From assembly GCA_039888615.1 (NCBI GenBank), contig JBDQQS010000021.1: a stretch of 64,000 bases of DNA; one strand, 5' to 3'. This stretch comes from Flavimaribacter sp039888615 (GTDB lineage Bacteria; Pseudomonadota; Alphaproteobacteria; Rhizobiales; Rhizobiaceae). This document shows, one piece after another, positions 17,857 to 26,908 of this stretch. Each line of letters begins with the position of its first letter. The stretch's first letter is position 1. The translations under genes and the position numbers were made by a program. Below the pieces are notes generated by a model. It saw only the letters and a list, made by a program, of their open reading frames with translations, was not told where the DNA came from and ran no database searches.

Positions 17857-18930
17857 ATGACGCTTGAGTTGCGAAACGTATCGAAACGGGTCGCCGGCGA
17901 GGACTGGATCTACCCGATCGATCTCGTCCTGGAGAGCGGTCGCTTCAACATGCTGCTCGGCACCACGCTCGCCGGCAAGACCACCCTCATGCATCTGATG
18001 GCCGGACTGGAAAAGCCGACGGAGGGCGAGATCTGGTTCAAGGGCGCCGACGTGACCGGCGTGCCGGTGCAGGCCCGCAACGTCTCGATGGTCTACCAGC
18101 AATTCATCAATTATCCGAACATGAGCGTTTTCGACAATATCGCCTCGCCGCTCAGGGTCGCCCGCGAAAGCCGCGACGAGGTCAAGCGGCGCGTGGGCGA
18201 GATGGCGGAACTGCTGAGAATCTCGGCGATGCTCGATCGCCGTCCGTCGGAACTCTCGGGCGGTCAGCAGCAGCGCACCGCCATGGCCAGGGCGCTCGTC
18301 AAGGATTCCGAACTGATCCTGCTCGACGAACCGCTCGCCAATCTCGATTTCAAGCTGCGCGAGGAACTGCGCGACGAGCTGCCGAGGATCTTCGCCAACC
18401 GCGACTGCGTGATCGTCTATGCGACCACGGAGCCCTCGGAAGCCCTGCTGCTCGGCGGGTTCACCGCAGCGCTCGACAAGGGCCGCCTCGTCGATTCGGG
18501 GCCAACTGGCTCGATCTATCGCCATCCGGCCAACATCACCAGCGCCAGGGTGTTCTCGGAACCGCCGATGAACACGGCCAGGGTGACGAAGAGCGGCGAG
18601 CGCGTGACCTGGACGGATGGGGTTAACTGGCCGGTGAGCAGCGACTTGCCCGACGGGGATTACACGTTCGGCATCCGTCCGCACTACGTCCTGCCCTTCC
18701 GCAAGACCGAAAACGCCGTGCCGATCGAAGGACAGATCGTCGTCGCCGAACTGAGCGGATCGGAGAGCATGATCCATTTCGAAGCCTTCGGGAACGACTG
18801 GGTTTCGCTCTCTCACGGCGTCCACCCGTTCGAAACAGGCGCGACAGCGACGCTTTACGCCGAACCCGAACACGGCATGTATTTCGACGCTGACGGCCGG
18901 CTCGTCGGCGCAACCGGGCTGGCGGGCTGA
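17857..18930 (+). CDS. glpS: Glycerol ABC transporter ATPase GlpS, atypical H-loop
   Basis: A 357-residue MalK-like ATPase. Walker A is GTTLAGKT (35-42), which keeps GxxxxGKT but with unusual internal residues; the Q-loop is VYQQF (79-83), the signature is a canonical LSGGQ (133-137), and Walker B is LILLDEP. In the H-loop, where MalK has YVTHDQ, this protein has YATTEPSEA: the catalytic histidine is replaced by Thr191. A C-terminal TOBE-like domain follows. The start at 17857 follows GAGG; an upstream extension to 17758 has no support. It probably pairs with GlpT as a heterodimer. Confidence 0.9.
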   Translation: MTLELRNVSKRVAGEDWIYPIDLVLESGRFNMLLGTTLAGKTTLMHLMAGLEKPTEGEIWFKGADVTGVPVQARNVSMVYQQFINYPNMSVFDNIASPLRVARESRDEVKRRVGEMAELLRISAMLDRRPSELSGGQQQRTAMARALVKDSELILLDEPLANLDFKLREELRDELPRIFANRDCVIVYATTEPSEALLLGGFTAALDKGRLVDSGPTGSIYRHPANITSARVFSEPPMNTARVTKSGERVTWTDGVNWPVSSDLPDGDYTFGIRPHYVLPFRKTENAVPIEGQIVVAELSGSESMIHFEAFGNDWVSLSHGVHPFETGATATLYAEPEHGMYFDADGRLVGATGLAG

Positions 18931-18934
18931 GATC

Positions 18935-20011
18935 ATGGCGCGCATCCGACTTGCCAACCTGGCCCACAGCTACCGGCCCGACCCCGTGTCGGACGCCGAC
19001 TGGGCGCTGAAGGAACTCAATCTTGAATGGGACGACGGCGGCGCCTACGCCCTTCTCGGTCCATCGGGATGCGGCAAAACCACCCTCCTCAACATCATTT
19101 CGGGATTGCTGACGCCGACGCATGGCAGCGTGCTTTTCGGCGACGAGGATGTGACGCAATTGCCGACCGAAAAAAGGCATATCGCGCAGGTCTTCCAGTT
19201 TCCCGTCGTCTACGACACGATGACGGTCTACGACAATCTGGCCTTCCCGCTGCGCAACCGCCGTGTCGACGAGGCGACGGTGCGCGCAAAGGTCGCCGAG
19301 ATCGCCGAGATGACAGATCTGACCTCGATGCTGGACCGGCGCGCCTCGGGCCTGACGGCGGACGGCAAGCAGAAGATATCGCTGGGGCGCGGCCTCGTGC
19401 GCACCGACGTCAACGCGATCCTGTTCGACGAGCCGCTGACAGTCATCGATCCGCATCTGAAATTCCAGCTGCGCTCCAAGCTGAAGGAGCTGCACAATCG
19501 CATCGCGAACACGATGATCTACGTGACGCACGACCAGACGGAAGCGCTGACCTTCGCAGACAAGGTGGTCGTCATGAATGTCGGCGAGGTGGTGCAGATC
19601 GGCACACCGGAGGAACTGTTCGAAACGCCGCAGCACGTCTTCGTGGGGCACTTCATCGGCTCGCCCGGAATGAACGTCATCCCGTGCGACGTGAAGAACG
19701 GCGCCGCCTTTATCGACGGCGTGCGCGTTGCGACCGCCAACGCGGCCGACGCGGCGGTCACGAATGGCGAACTCGGCGTGCGGCCGGAATTCGTCACGTT
19801 CTCGGATGACGGCCTGGAGGCGAAAGTGGTCAAGGTGTCGGACGCCGGGCGGTTCTCGATCGTCGAGACGGTGTGTCATGGCAAACCTGTCAAGCTGGTG
19901 GCGCCGGAAGGCGCGCCCATCCCCTCGGAAACGACCAGGCTGGCCTTCAAGCCAGACAACACACGCATCTATGTCGACGGTTGGCTCGCCGGCGCAAGGG
20001 GGGCGGCATGA
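18935..20011 (+). CDS. glpT: Glycerol ABC transporter ATPase GlpT, degenerate signature
   Basis: A 358-residue MalK-like ATPase starting 4 bp after glpS. Walker A GPSGCGKT (42-49), Walker B AILFDEP (161-167) and the H-loop YVTHDQTEA (His199) are intact. The ABC signature is not: where LSGGQRQRVAIGR is expected the protein reads LTADGKQKISLGR (140-152). Combined with the GlpS H-loop change, both defects fall in the same composite ATP site of a GlpS-GlpT dimer. A regulatory TOBE-type C-terminal domain is present. The stop overlaps glpP by ATGA. Confidence 0.9.
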   Translation: MARIRLANLAHSYRPDPVSDADWALKELNLEWDDGGAYALLGPSGCGKTTLLNIISGLLTPTHGSVLFGDEDVTQLPTEKRHIAQVFQFPVVYDTMTVYDNLAFPLRNRRVDEATVRAKVAEIAEMTDLTSMLDRRASGLTADGKQKISLGRGLVRTDVNAILFDEPLTVIDPHLKFQLRSKLKELHNRIANTMIYVTHDQTEALTFADKVVVMNVGEVVQIGTPEELFETPQHVFVGHFIGSPGMNVIPCDVKNGAAFIDGVRVATANAADAAVTNGELGVRPEFVTFSDDGLEAKVVKVSDAGRFSIVETVCHGKPVKLVAPEGAPIPSETTRLAFKPDNTRIYVDGWLAGARGAA

Positions 20012-20871
20012 ACAAGACCGTCAATCACAAGGCGTGGTTCTTCGTCCTTCCGGTGCTGCTGCTGGTGGCCTTCAACGCCATCGTTCCGCTGATCACCGTC
20101 GTCAATTACTCGGTCCAGGAGACCTTCGGCGACAACGTCTTCTTCTGGTCGGGCATCACGTGGTTCGAGGATGTGCTGCAATCGCCGCGTTTCCATGCGG
20201 CGCTCGGACGGCAACTGGCCTTCACCTTCACGATCCTCGTGATCGAGGTTCCGCTGGGCGTGGCGATTGCGCTCGCCATGCCGCGCAAGGGGATTTGGGT
20301 TTCGGTCTGTCTCGTGCTGATGGCGATGCCGCTGCTGATCCCCTGGAACGTCGTCGGCGCAATGTGGAATATCTTCGCGCTGCCGGAAATCGGACTGCTC
20401 GGCAAGACGCTGAATTCGCTGGGTTTCGACTACAATTACACACGCCAGCCCGGGGCCGCCTGGTTCACGCTCGTGATGATGGACGTCTGGCACTGGACCT
20501 CGCTGGTCGTGCTGCTCGCCTATGCCGGCCTTGTCTCCATACCGGACGCCTACTACCAGGCGGCGCGCATCGACGGGGCCAGTCCCGTCGCGATCTTCCG
20601 CTACATCCAGTTGCCGAAGATGAAACGGGTGCTGACGATCGCAATCCTGCTGCGGTTCATGGACTCCTTCAACATCTATACCGAACCCTCCGTGCTGACC
20701 GGCGGCGGCCCCGGAAACTCGACGACGCTGCTCTCGATCGATCTCGTCAAGATCGCGCTCGGGCAGTTCGACCTCGGCCCGGCGGCGGCCATGTCGCTGG
20801 TCTATTTCCTGGTGATTCTGCTGATGAGCTGGATCTTCTACACGCTCATGACCCGGAACGAGGAGAATTGA
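20008..20871 (+). CDS. glpP: Glycerol ABC transporter permease GlpP
   Basis: A 287-residue MalF/UgpA-like inner-membrane permease with about six transmembrane helices. The first helix is WFFVLPVLLLVAFNAIVPL; the EAA coupling loop reads YYQAARIDGASPVAIFRYIQLPKMK. The ATG at 20008 overlaps the glpT stop; an upstream in-frame start at 19873 would lie within glpT and is not used. It pairs with GlpQ to form the channel. Confidence 0.92.
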   Translation: MNKTVNHKAWFFVLPVLLLVAFNAIVPLITVVNYSVQETFGDNVFFWSGITWFEDVLQSPRFHAALGRQLAFTFTILVIEVPLGVAIALAMPRKGIWVSVCLVLMAMPLLIPWNVVGAMWNIFALPEIGLLGKTLNSLGFDYNYTRQPGAAWFTLVMMDVWHWTSLVVLLAYAGLVSIPDAYYQAARIDGASPVAIFRYIQLPKMKRVLTIAILLRFMDSFNIYTEPSVLTGGGPGNSTTLLSIDLVKIALGQFDLGPAAAMSLVYFLVILLMSWIFYTLMTRNEEN

Positions 20872-20875
20872 CGCG

Positions 20876-21676
<801 letters not shown>

Positions 21677-21685
21677 GGAGCCGTC

Positions 21686-22009
21686 ATGGAAGACGCCGTC
21701 ATGTTCAGCGTTCAATGGTGGACCGAACCGCTCGGCACCTGGATGGCCTGGACCCGCGCCACCATCGCGTTTTTCCTGTTCGTTTTCGGCTGCATCGCCC
21801 TGATGGGCGCGTGGGAATATTTCAGCCCAGGCGGCAATCCGCGCCGCGGCGTGTTCGCGCTGGAGACAACACGCGGCGACCGGCTGTTCATCACCCTGAT
21901 CGGCTGCGCCTTCATCTTCATCGGCTGGCTCTATTTCTTTGGCGCGCCCCTGTGGTGGCCGCTCGGCGTTTGCGTGCTGTGGGCGCTCTTTGTTTTCAGC
22001 CTTGTGTGA
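21686..22009 (+). CDS. glpU: Small membrane protein GlpU, DUF2160 type
   Basis: A 107-residue protein with probably three hydrophobic segments (TIAFFLFVFGCIALMGAW, LFITLIGCAFIFIGWLYFFG and a C-terminal WPLGVCVLWALFVFSLV). AAGGAG precedes the ATG, 9 bp after glpQ. Small proteins of this type recur in rhizobial glycerol transporter operons (GlpU); its role is unknown, perhaps a stabilising accessory subunit. The gene ends the operon. Confidence 0.82.
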   Translation: MEDAVMFSVQWWTEPLGTWMAWTRATIAFFLFVFGCIALMGAWEYFSPGGNPRRGVFALETTRGDRLFITLIGCAFIFIGWLYFFGAPLWWPLGVCVLWALFVFSLV

Positions 22010-22022
22010 GCGACGGGCGCGC

Positions 22023-22862
22023 TCAACCCTCGTCTCTCGAATCCGTCAAGAGCCCGTGGATCGCGTCGAGCGCCTTCCTGACCGGCGGATCGTGCCGCGC
22101 GTCGTGGTGGCACACAAGCCACTCTTCATGGGTAAGTTCGGCGATCGGATCGGAAATCCGCATCAATCCCTGTTCTCCATGGGCCGCGAAACAGGGCATG
22201 ACGATACGGCCCACGCCCGACAAGGCAAGGTCCAGCGCCAGCCGCGCATCGCTCGCCGTTGTCACGATGTCGTCGGCGTGATTGGCTTTCAGCCACCGGT
22301 CCGATGGAGTGGTCGCTGACCCTTGATCAATCGTGACGAAACCGGGCACGTCCGGTCCGGCTGCGTAGACCGCGTGGCGTATGACGTTGGTGCGCCGCCC
22401 TGCAAGCCAGGCCTGCTCCGGCCGGCGATTGCGGATCCCGATATCCGCTTCGCGCCGGGCTATGTCTACCGTCGCGTTGGAGGCGAGGAATTCCGGCATC
22501 CATTCGTCGTCGCCCGACCAGAACCTCGATATGTTTCTCGCCAGAAAGCGCGAGGTCCACATGCCGGCGGCAATGCGCACGCGCGGCAGGCTGCGCTCTT
22601 TAGAGGTCCAGCGGCCCAGCCTGGCCGCGAGCGTCCGCAAGCTCTCCGCTTCGTCGACCAGCAGCCTGCCTTCCGCAGTCAGGCGGTAACCCTTCCTGCC
22701 GCGATGAAAGAGCCGCCTGCCGGTTCGCCTTTCCAGTTCGGCCATGCGCCGGCTGAGCGTCGGTACGCTTGATCCGGTCATGCGCGCAGCGCCGGCAAGC
22801 CCCGAGGAGTCGGCCACCGCGAGAAACATGAGGACATCGTCAAGACTGAGGTTTTGTTTCAT
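22023..22862 (-). CDS. LysR-family transcriptional regulator
   Basis: A 279-residue LTTR. The N-terminal winged helix reads LDDVLMFLAVADSSGLAGAARMTGSSVPTLSRRMAELERRTG (pattern), followed by LFHRGRKGYRLTAEG. The substrate-binding domain is short and ends MPCFAAHGEQGLMRISDPI. It is convergent with glpU (13 bp apart) and has no adjacent divergent partner gene, so its target is unclear; the EamA transporter upstream on the same strand is one candidate. Confidence 0.88.
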   Translation of the reverse strand: MKQNLSLDDVLMFLAVADSSGLAGAARMTGSSVPTLSRRMAELERRTGRRLFHRGRKGYRLTAEGRLLVDEAESLRTLAARLGRWTSKERSLPRVRIAAGMWTSRFLARNISRFWSGDDEWMPEFLASNATVDIARREADIGIRNRRPEQAWLAGRRTNVIRHAVYAAGPDVPGFVTIDQGSATTPSDRWLKANHADDIVTTASDARLALDLALSGVGRIVMPCFAAHGEQGLMRISDPIAELTHEEWLVCHHDARHDPPVRKALDAIHGLLTDSRDEG

Positions 22863-23163
22863 TTCTGAAAACTGAATTTCAAATTCCGTTTCTGTGCATA
22901 CCTTTACAGCGCCTGTATATTAGCAGGCATCATCCGACATTCTCAATATTGAAAGATATCCTCATGCTTGCAGGTCATGCAATGCGTTGCGTCGCGACGC
23001 CCGAAACCGGGAGCCGGACAGAAGCGGACATGATCCGACGACGCATCGAAAGCCGCAAAAGATGGAGAAGAAAGGCGCGGCTGCTGAGGCTGCGCGCGGC
23101 CCTGTTCGGAAGGCGCAAGGAAATGAGGTCAGAAGGCAAGACTCAGCCTTCACTTTTTGGTCC
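22863..23163. other. Intergenic, no supported gene
   Basis: About 300 bp between the LysR and EamA genes. A plus-strand open frame from 22949 encodes a very basic peptide (RRRIESRKRWRRKARLLRLR) but runs into the 3' end of the EamA gene and has no good ribosome-binding site, so it is not called. No other signal was seen. Confidence 0.4.
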
Positions 23164-24048
23164 TCACACTTTCCGCTTGGCGGCGCTTTTGATGCGTTCG
23201 CGATGCAGCGCGAACAGCCCTGCACCGACGATCAGAACGATCCCGCAAAGGACGTTCAGTCGTAGCGCTTCGCCGAACACGAATATCCCGATCGTCGAGG
23301 AAAAAACGAGCTGCAGATAGGCGAAGGGCTGGATAGCGGAGGCTTCCGCGGCCTCGTAGGCCCGGATCATGAAATAGTGGCCCGCCATGCCAGTCACGCA
23401 GAGGCAAGCGAGAAGCATCCAGTTGAAGAGGCTCATCGGCTCCCAGAAAAACACCCCGATCGCCGTCGCCACCACGGCGCCGACCGTTCCCGTCCAGAAA
23501 AAGCTGGTCGCCGTGTCGTCCTTGCGGGCGGCGTAGCGATTGAGCAGCCCGTAGAGCGCGAACATGAAAGCCGCGAGCAGCGGAATGGCCGCATAGGGCG
23601 AGAATGCGCCGAAGCCAGGCTTCAGGATGATCAACACGCCGATGAAACCGACGCCGATCGCCGTCCAGCGCCGCCAGCCGACATGTTCGCCCAGCACCGG
23701 GCCGGACAGCGCGCCGACAAGCAGTGGATAAATCGCGAAGATGGCGTGGCTTTCGACAAGTCCGAGATAGACGAAGGCCATGACCATGACGATGATTTCC
23801 AGCGCCAGAAGGGCGCCGCGCAGGATCTGTATGAGCGGCTGCGACGTGCGCGCGGCCGCCGCTATGGAGCCTTTCTGGCGGCGCGCGATCGCCATCACGA
23901 AAAACGCGAAGAACCAGTAGCGGACCATGACGATCATCGGCGTATTGGTCACCTCGGCGAGATGTCGGGACAGACCATCCTGGGAGGCGAATATGAGGGT
24001 GGTCGCCACCATCAGCCACATGCCGCGGCGTGTGTCGTTGGTGATCAT
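23164..24048 (-). CDS. EamA/DMT-family transporter
   Basis: A 294-residue ten-helix transporter of the drug/metabolite superfamily, built from two EamA repeats. Helices are easily seen (MWLMVATTLIFASQDGLSR; LALEIIVMVMAFVYLGLVES; VGFIGVLIILKPGFGAFSPY; LQLVFSSTIGIFVFGEAL). LVFSSTIGIFVFGEALRLN near the end of the second repeat is characteristic. The substrate is unknown; family members export amino acids or metabolites. It appears monocistronic. Confidence 0.88.
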   Translation of the reverse strand: MITNDTRRGMWLMVATTLIFASQDGLSRHLAEVTNTPMIVMVRYWFFAFFVMAIARRQKGSIAAAARTSQPLIQILRGALLALEIIVMVMAFVYLGLVESHAIFAIYPLLVGALSGPVLGEHVGWRRWTAIGVGFIGVLIILKPGFGAFSPYAAIPLLAAFMFALYGLLNRYAARKDDTATSFFWTGTVGAVVATAIGVFFWEPMSLFNWMLLACLCVTGMAGHYFMIRAYEAAEASAIQPFAYLQLVFSSTIGIFVFGEALRLNVLCGIVLIVGAGLFALHRERIKSAAKRKV

Positions 24049-24347
24049 TTCGGGATCACGCCGAACTGAAGCAAAGAGGAGTGTGTCATGGCGCCATTAC
24101 GGAAGTCTTTTTCATTTCCGCCAGCCCGGCGGAACAGTATCGAAGGATGCACACATATCGCGGCTGAATGATAATGCAAACAAAACCCGCTTGCCGGTTG
24201 GAACAGCCGTGAAGACGCTCGATCGATCCCTACTGTCGGCGCCGGACTTCAAATTCCCGTGAGTATTGACCACGAAAGACCTGTCAGGAGCTGCTGCGGG
24301 CCCTATGTGCCGTGTCAGTTCGCACCGGGAAAAGGAGTTATAGCCGA
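24049..24347. other. Divergent intergenic region
   Basis: 299 bp between EamA and the metallo-hydrolase. A 27-codon frame (24088-24171, plus strand, MAPLRKSFSF...) has a strong GAGGAG seven bases upstream of its ATG, but nothing in the peptide suggests a function and it is not called as a gene. The AAGGAG at 24334-24339 serves the next gene. Confidence 0.35.
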
Positions 24348-25124
24348 ATGCCTGTTACACGCCGCAACCTGATGAAATATGGATCGACGGCCGCCGTCAT
24401 GATCGGAGCCTCGACAATCCTTCCCTACGCCGCGCTCGCCCGGAGCGGCGCCATGGAAGAGGATATCTTCGACACCGATAATGGCGAGATCGCGATTATT
24501 CCGGTCGCCCACGCGTCGTTCGTGATGAAGACCCCCTCGATGGTGATATACAACGATCCGGTCGGCGGCGCAGATACATATTCAGGCATGCCGGCGCCGG
24601 ATCTGGTCCTGCTCACACACGAGCACGGCGACCACTACAACGTCGAAACACTGCAGGGGATCGTCGCGGAAAATACGCGGATTATCGCCAATCCCGCCGT
24701 GTTCGGCATGTTGCCGGAAGACCTGAAATCGAAGGCGAGCGCCATCGCGAATGGCGACAGCACAATGGTGGGCGACATGCCGATCGACGCCATTCCGGCG
24801 TACAACATCACCGAGGATCGCCTGAAGTACCATCCACAGGGCCGCGACAACGGTTATGTTCTGACAATCGACGGCGTTCGGGTCTATATCGCCGGCGACA
24901 CCGAGGACATTCCGGAAATGCGGGCGCTGACCGATATCGACATCGCGTTCGTGCCGATGAACCTCCCCTACACGATGGACGAGGAACAGGCGGCGTCCGC
25001 CATCAACGAATTCATGCCAGCCTACGTTTATCCCTACCACTACAGGGATGCGGATATCGACAAGTTCGCCGGCCTCGTCGGCGACGGCGTCGAGGTCAAG
25101 CGCGGTCCCTGGTACGAAGCCTGA
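24348..25124 (+). CDS. Tat-exported metallo-beta-lactamase-fold hydrolase
   Basis: A 258-residue MBL-fold protein of the UlaG-like branch. A twin-arginine signal (TRRNLMKYGSTAAVMIGAST, ending near ALA-RS) sends it to the periplasm. The metal motif is LLTHEHGDHYN (HxHxDH); further ligands are likely in YIAGDTED and in PYHYRD. The mature start AIIPVAHASFVMKTPSMVIYNDP resembles UlaG-type proteins that act on sugar-phosphate lactones or phosphodiesters, but periplasmic export argues for another substrate. The start at 24348 has AAGGAG ten bases upstream. Confidence 0.82.
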   Translation: MPVTRRNLMKYGSTAAVMIGASTILPYAALARSGAMEEDIFDTDNGEIAIIPVAHASFVMKTPSMVIYNDPVGGADTYSGMPAPDLVLLTHEHGDHYNVETLQGIVAENTRIIANPAVFGMLPEDLKSKASAIANGDSTMVGDMPIDAIPAYNITEDRLKYHPQGRDNGYVLTIDGVRVYIAGDTEDIPEMRALTDIDIAFVPMNLPYTMDEEQAASAINEFMPAYVYPYHYRDADIDKFAGLVGDGVEVKRGPWYEA

Positions 25125-25150
25125 TTTTTCGCCGCTTCCCGTCAATGCAG

Positions 25151-25170
25151 AGCCGGGCGCGAGCCCGGTT
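25151..25170. terminator. Possible bidirectional hairpin between convergent genes
   Basis: CCGGGC-GCGA-GCCCGG forms a 6-bp stem with a tetraloop, extendable by two further pairs. It sits between the convergent metallo-hydrolase and alpha/beta hydrolase genes. There is no long T-run, so termination strength is uncertain. Confidence 0.4.
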
Positions 25171-25175
25171 CCTTC

Positions 25176-25919
25176 CTATCTGGCTAACGACAGGCCTTGC
25201 GCCGCGCATTCGGCGAACCATTCTTCCAGGATCGCATTGACCGTTTCCGGTTTTTCAAGCGGTGGACAATGGCCGCAATTATCAAGAATGACGAGGCGCG
25301 ACCCGGCGATCGCCTGGTGGATTTCCTCCGAGCAGTCAGGCGGCGTAACCTTGTCGTTGTCTCCAACGATAACCAGCGTCGGACAGCGCACGCCGGCAAT
25401 CACCGGACGGCTGTCGTCACGATCGATGATGGCGTGCTGCTGCGCGCCGTAGGCCTTCACTCCCAGCCGTACGGCGGCGTCCTGCACCGCCTTCAGTCGA
25501 TCCGGCGGAACGGCGTCGATGTCCTGGCAGCTGAACGCCATGGTCTTGATGTTGGCGGCGAGCATGCCGTCGCGTTCTGCGACCGCAAGATTTTCAAGAC
25601 GGCGTCGGGTGCTGTCGGGGTTTTCCGGTCTGGCGGAGGTCGCAATGCAGACCAGGCTGGATATCCGGTCCGCCATGTCGGCCAGCATCCGAAAACCGAT
25701 ATAGCCGCCCATCGACCAGACGACCAGATGAAACCGCTCCGGCAGTTGCGGCTCGATCGCCTGCGCCATGGCGTCGATCGTGACGTTGTCGTGATAGCCC
25801 GACGGCACCACGACGTTGTATCGATCGCCGAAATGCTCCGTCTGGAAACTCCACGACGGATAGTCGGATTGCAATCCCGGCAGCAGCACCACTGATTCTT
25901 TCATCTCAATATTTCTCAC
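25176..25919 (-). CDS. Alpha/beta hydrolase
   Basis: A 247-residue alpha/beta-hydrolase-fold enzyme. The oxyanion-side start is VVLLPGLQSDYPSW; the nucleophile elbow is WSMGG (Ser), the acid is probably the Asp in VGDNDKVTP, and the base is His in DNCGHCPPLE. It belongs to the Dpp-type operon: its GTG start overlaps the stop of the second ATPase (GTGA), with an alternative ATG five codons later. An esterase or lactonase acting on the imported compound, for example deacetylation or de-esterification, would fit a sugar-type substrate, but that is inference. Confidence 0.82.
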   Translation of the reverse strand: MRNIEMKESVVLLPGLQSDYPSWSFQTEHFGDRYNVVVPSGYHDNVTIDAMAQAIEPQLPERFHLVVWSMGGYIGFRMLADMADRISSLVCIATSARPENPDSTRRRLENLAVAERDGMLAANIKTMAFSCQDIDAVPPDRLKAVQDAAVRLGVKAYGAQQHAIIDRDDSRPVIAGVRCPTLVIVGDNDKVTPPDCSEEIHQAIAGSRLVILDNCGHCPPLEKPETVNAILEEWFAECAAQGLSLAR

Positions 25920-26908
25920 GCGACATTCATATTCAGGGAGGATGCGATCGTCTCGGCCTTGTGGCAGGCGACGCGATGTAGGCCGTCAATCGGCCGAAGC
26001 TCCGGAACCTTCGAAGCGCACTCGTCTCCGGCGAAGGCGCAGCGGGTGCGGAAATGACAACCGGACGGCGGATCGATGGGGCTGGGCAACTCACCGCTGA
26101 CGGCGGCGCGCGCATGGCGCTTCGCCGGCGTGGGCTGCGGCACGGCTTCGAGCAGCATGCGCGTATAGGGGTGCTGCGGATTGCGAAACAGGCTTTCCGT
26201 ACCGCCGATTTCCACGATCCTGCCGAGATACATGACCGCGACGCGGTCGGCGACGTGCGAGACGACCGACAAGTCGTGCGAAATGAAGACCATGGTCAGA
26301 TCCAGCTGCTGACGCAGACGGCCGATGAGGTTGAGGATCTGCGCCTGTATCGACACGTCGAGGGCCGACACCGGCTCGTCTGCGATGATCAGTCCGGGAT
26401 TGAGCGCAATCGCCCGCGCTATGCCAATGCGCTGGCACTGGCCGCCGGACAGCTGATGCGGATAACGGTCGAGATGAAAATCGCTGAGGCCGACGAGCAC
26501 GGCCAGTTCGTCGACGCGCTGCGATGACGCTGCCCCGTAATTCCCGAGTATCTCGCCAATGATCGCGCGCGCTTTCATCCGCGGATTGAGCGACGCCTGC
26601 GGGTCCTGGAAAATCATCTGGAAATTGCGGCGCGCCTGCTTGAGAGCCGGGCCGCGCAGCCGGGAATGGTCGACGCCGTCGATCACCACGCGACCGCCTG
26701 TCGGAACTTCGAGATGCATGATCAGCTTGGCGAGCGTGGATTTTCCGCAGCCGCTCTCGCCGACAAGTCCCAGCGTCTCTCCCCGGGCGACCTCGAGGTT
26801 CACGCCTTCAACCGCATGAACATGACGCACGCCGCCGCCAATCTTCGACGGCTTCAGCGTATAGATCTTGCCGACATTCTCGAGAACAAGATAACCGGTC
26901 ATGCCCAC
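25916..26908 (-). CDS. Oligopeptide-type ABC transporter ATPase (DppF/OppF-like)
   Basis: A 330-residue ATPase: Walker A GESGCGKST, signature LSGGQCQRIGIARA, Walker B LIIADEPVSALD, H-loop FISHDLSVV. The C-terminal oligopeptide-transporter domain carries the cysteine pattern SGCHFRTRCAFAGDEC. The start overlaps the previous ATPase gene by 10 nt. It is the second NBD of the Dpp-like importer. Confidence 0.92.
   Translation of the reverse strand: MGMTGYLVLENVGKIYTLKPSKIGGGVRHVHAVEGVNLEVARGETLGLVGESGCGKSTLAKLIMHLEVPTGGRVVIDGVDHSRLRGPALKQARRNFQMIFQDPQASLNPRMKARAIIGEILGNYGAASSQRVDELAVLVGLSDFHLDRYPHQLSGGQCQRIGIARAIALNPGLIIADEPVSALDVSIQAQILNLIGRLRQQLDLTMVFISHDLSVVSHVADRVAVMYLGRIVEIGGTESLFRNPQHPYTRMLLEAVPQPTPAKRHARAAVSGELPSPIDPPSGCHFRTRCAFAGDECASKVPELRPIDGLHRVACHKAETIASSLNMNVA

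Noticed and set aside
22949..23320. Basic 123-codon plus-strand open frame
   Set aside because: Runs into the EamA gene from the opposite strand and lacks a convincing start signal.
24088..24171. 27-codon frame with strong GAGGAG site
   Set aside because: Peptide has no feature beyond its ribosome-binding site; conservation would be needed before calling it.
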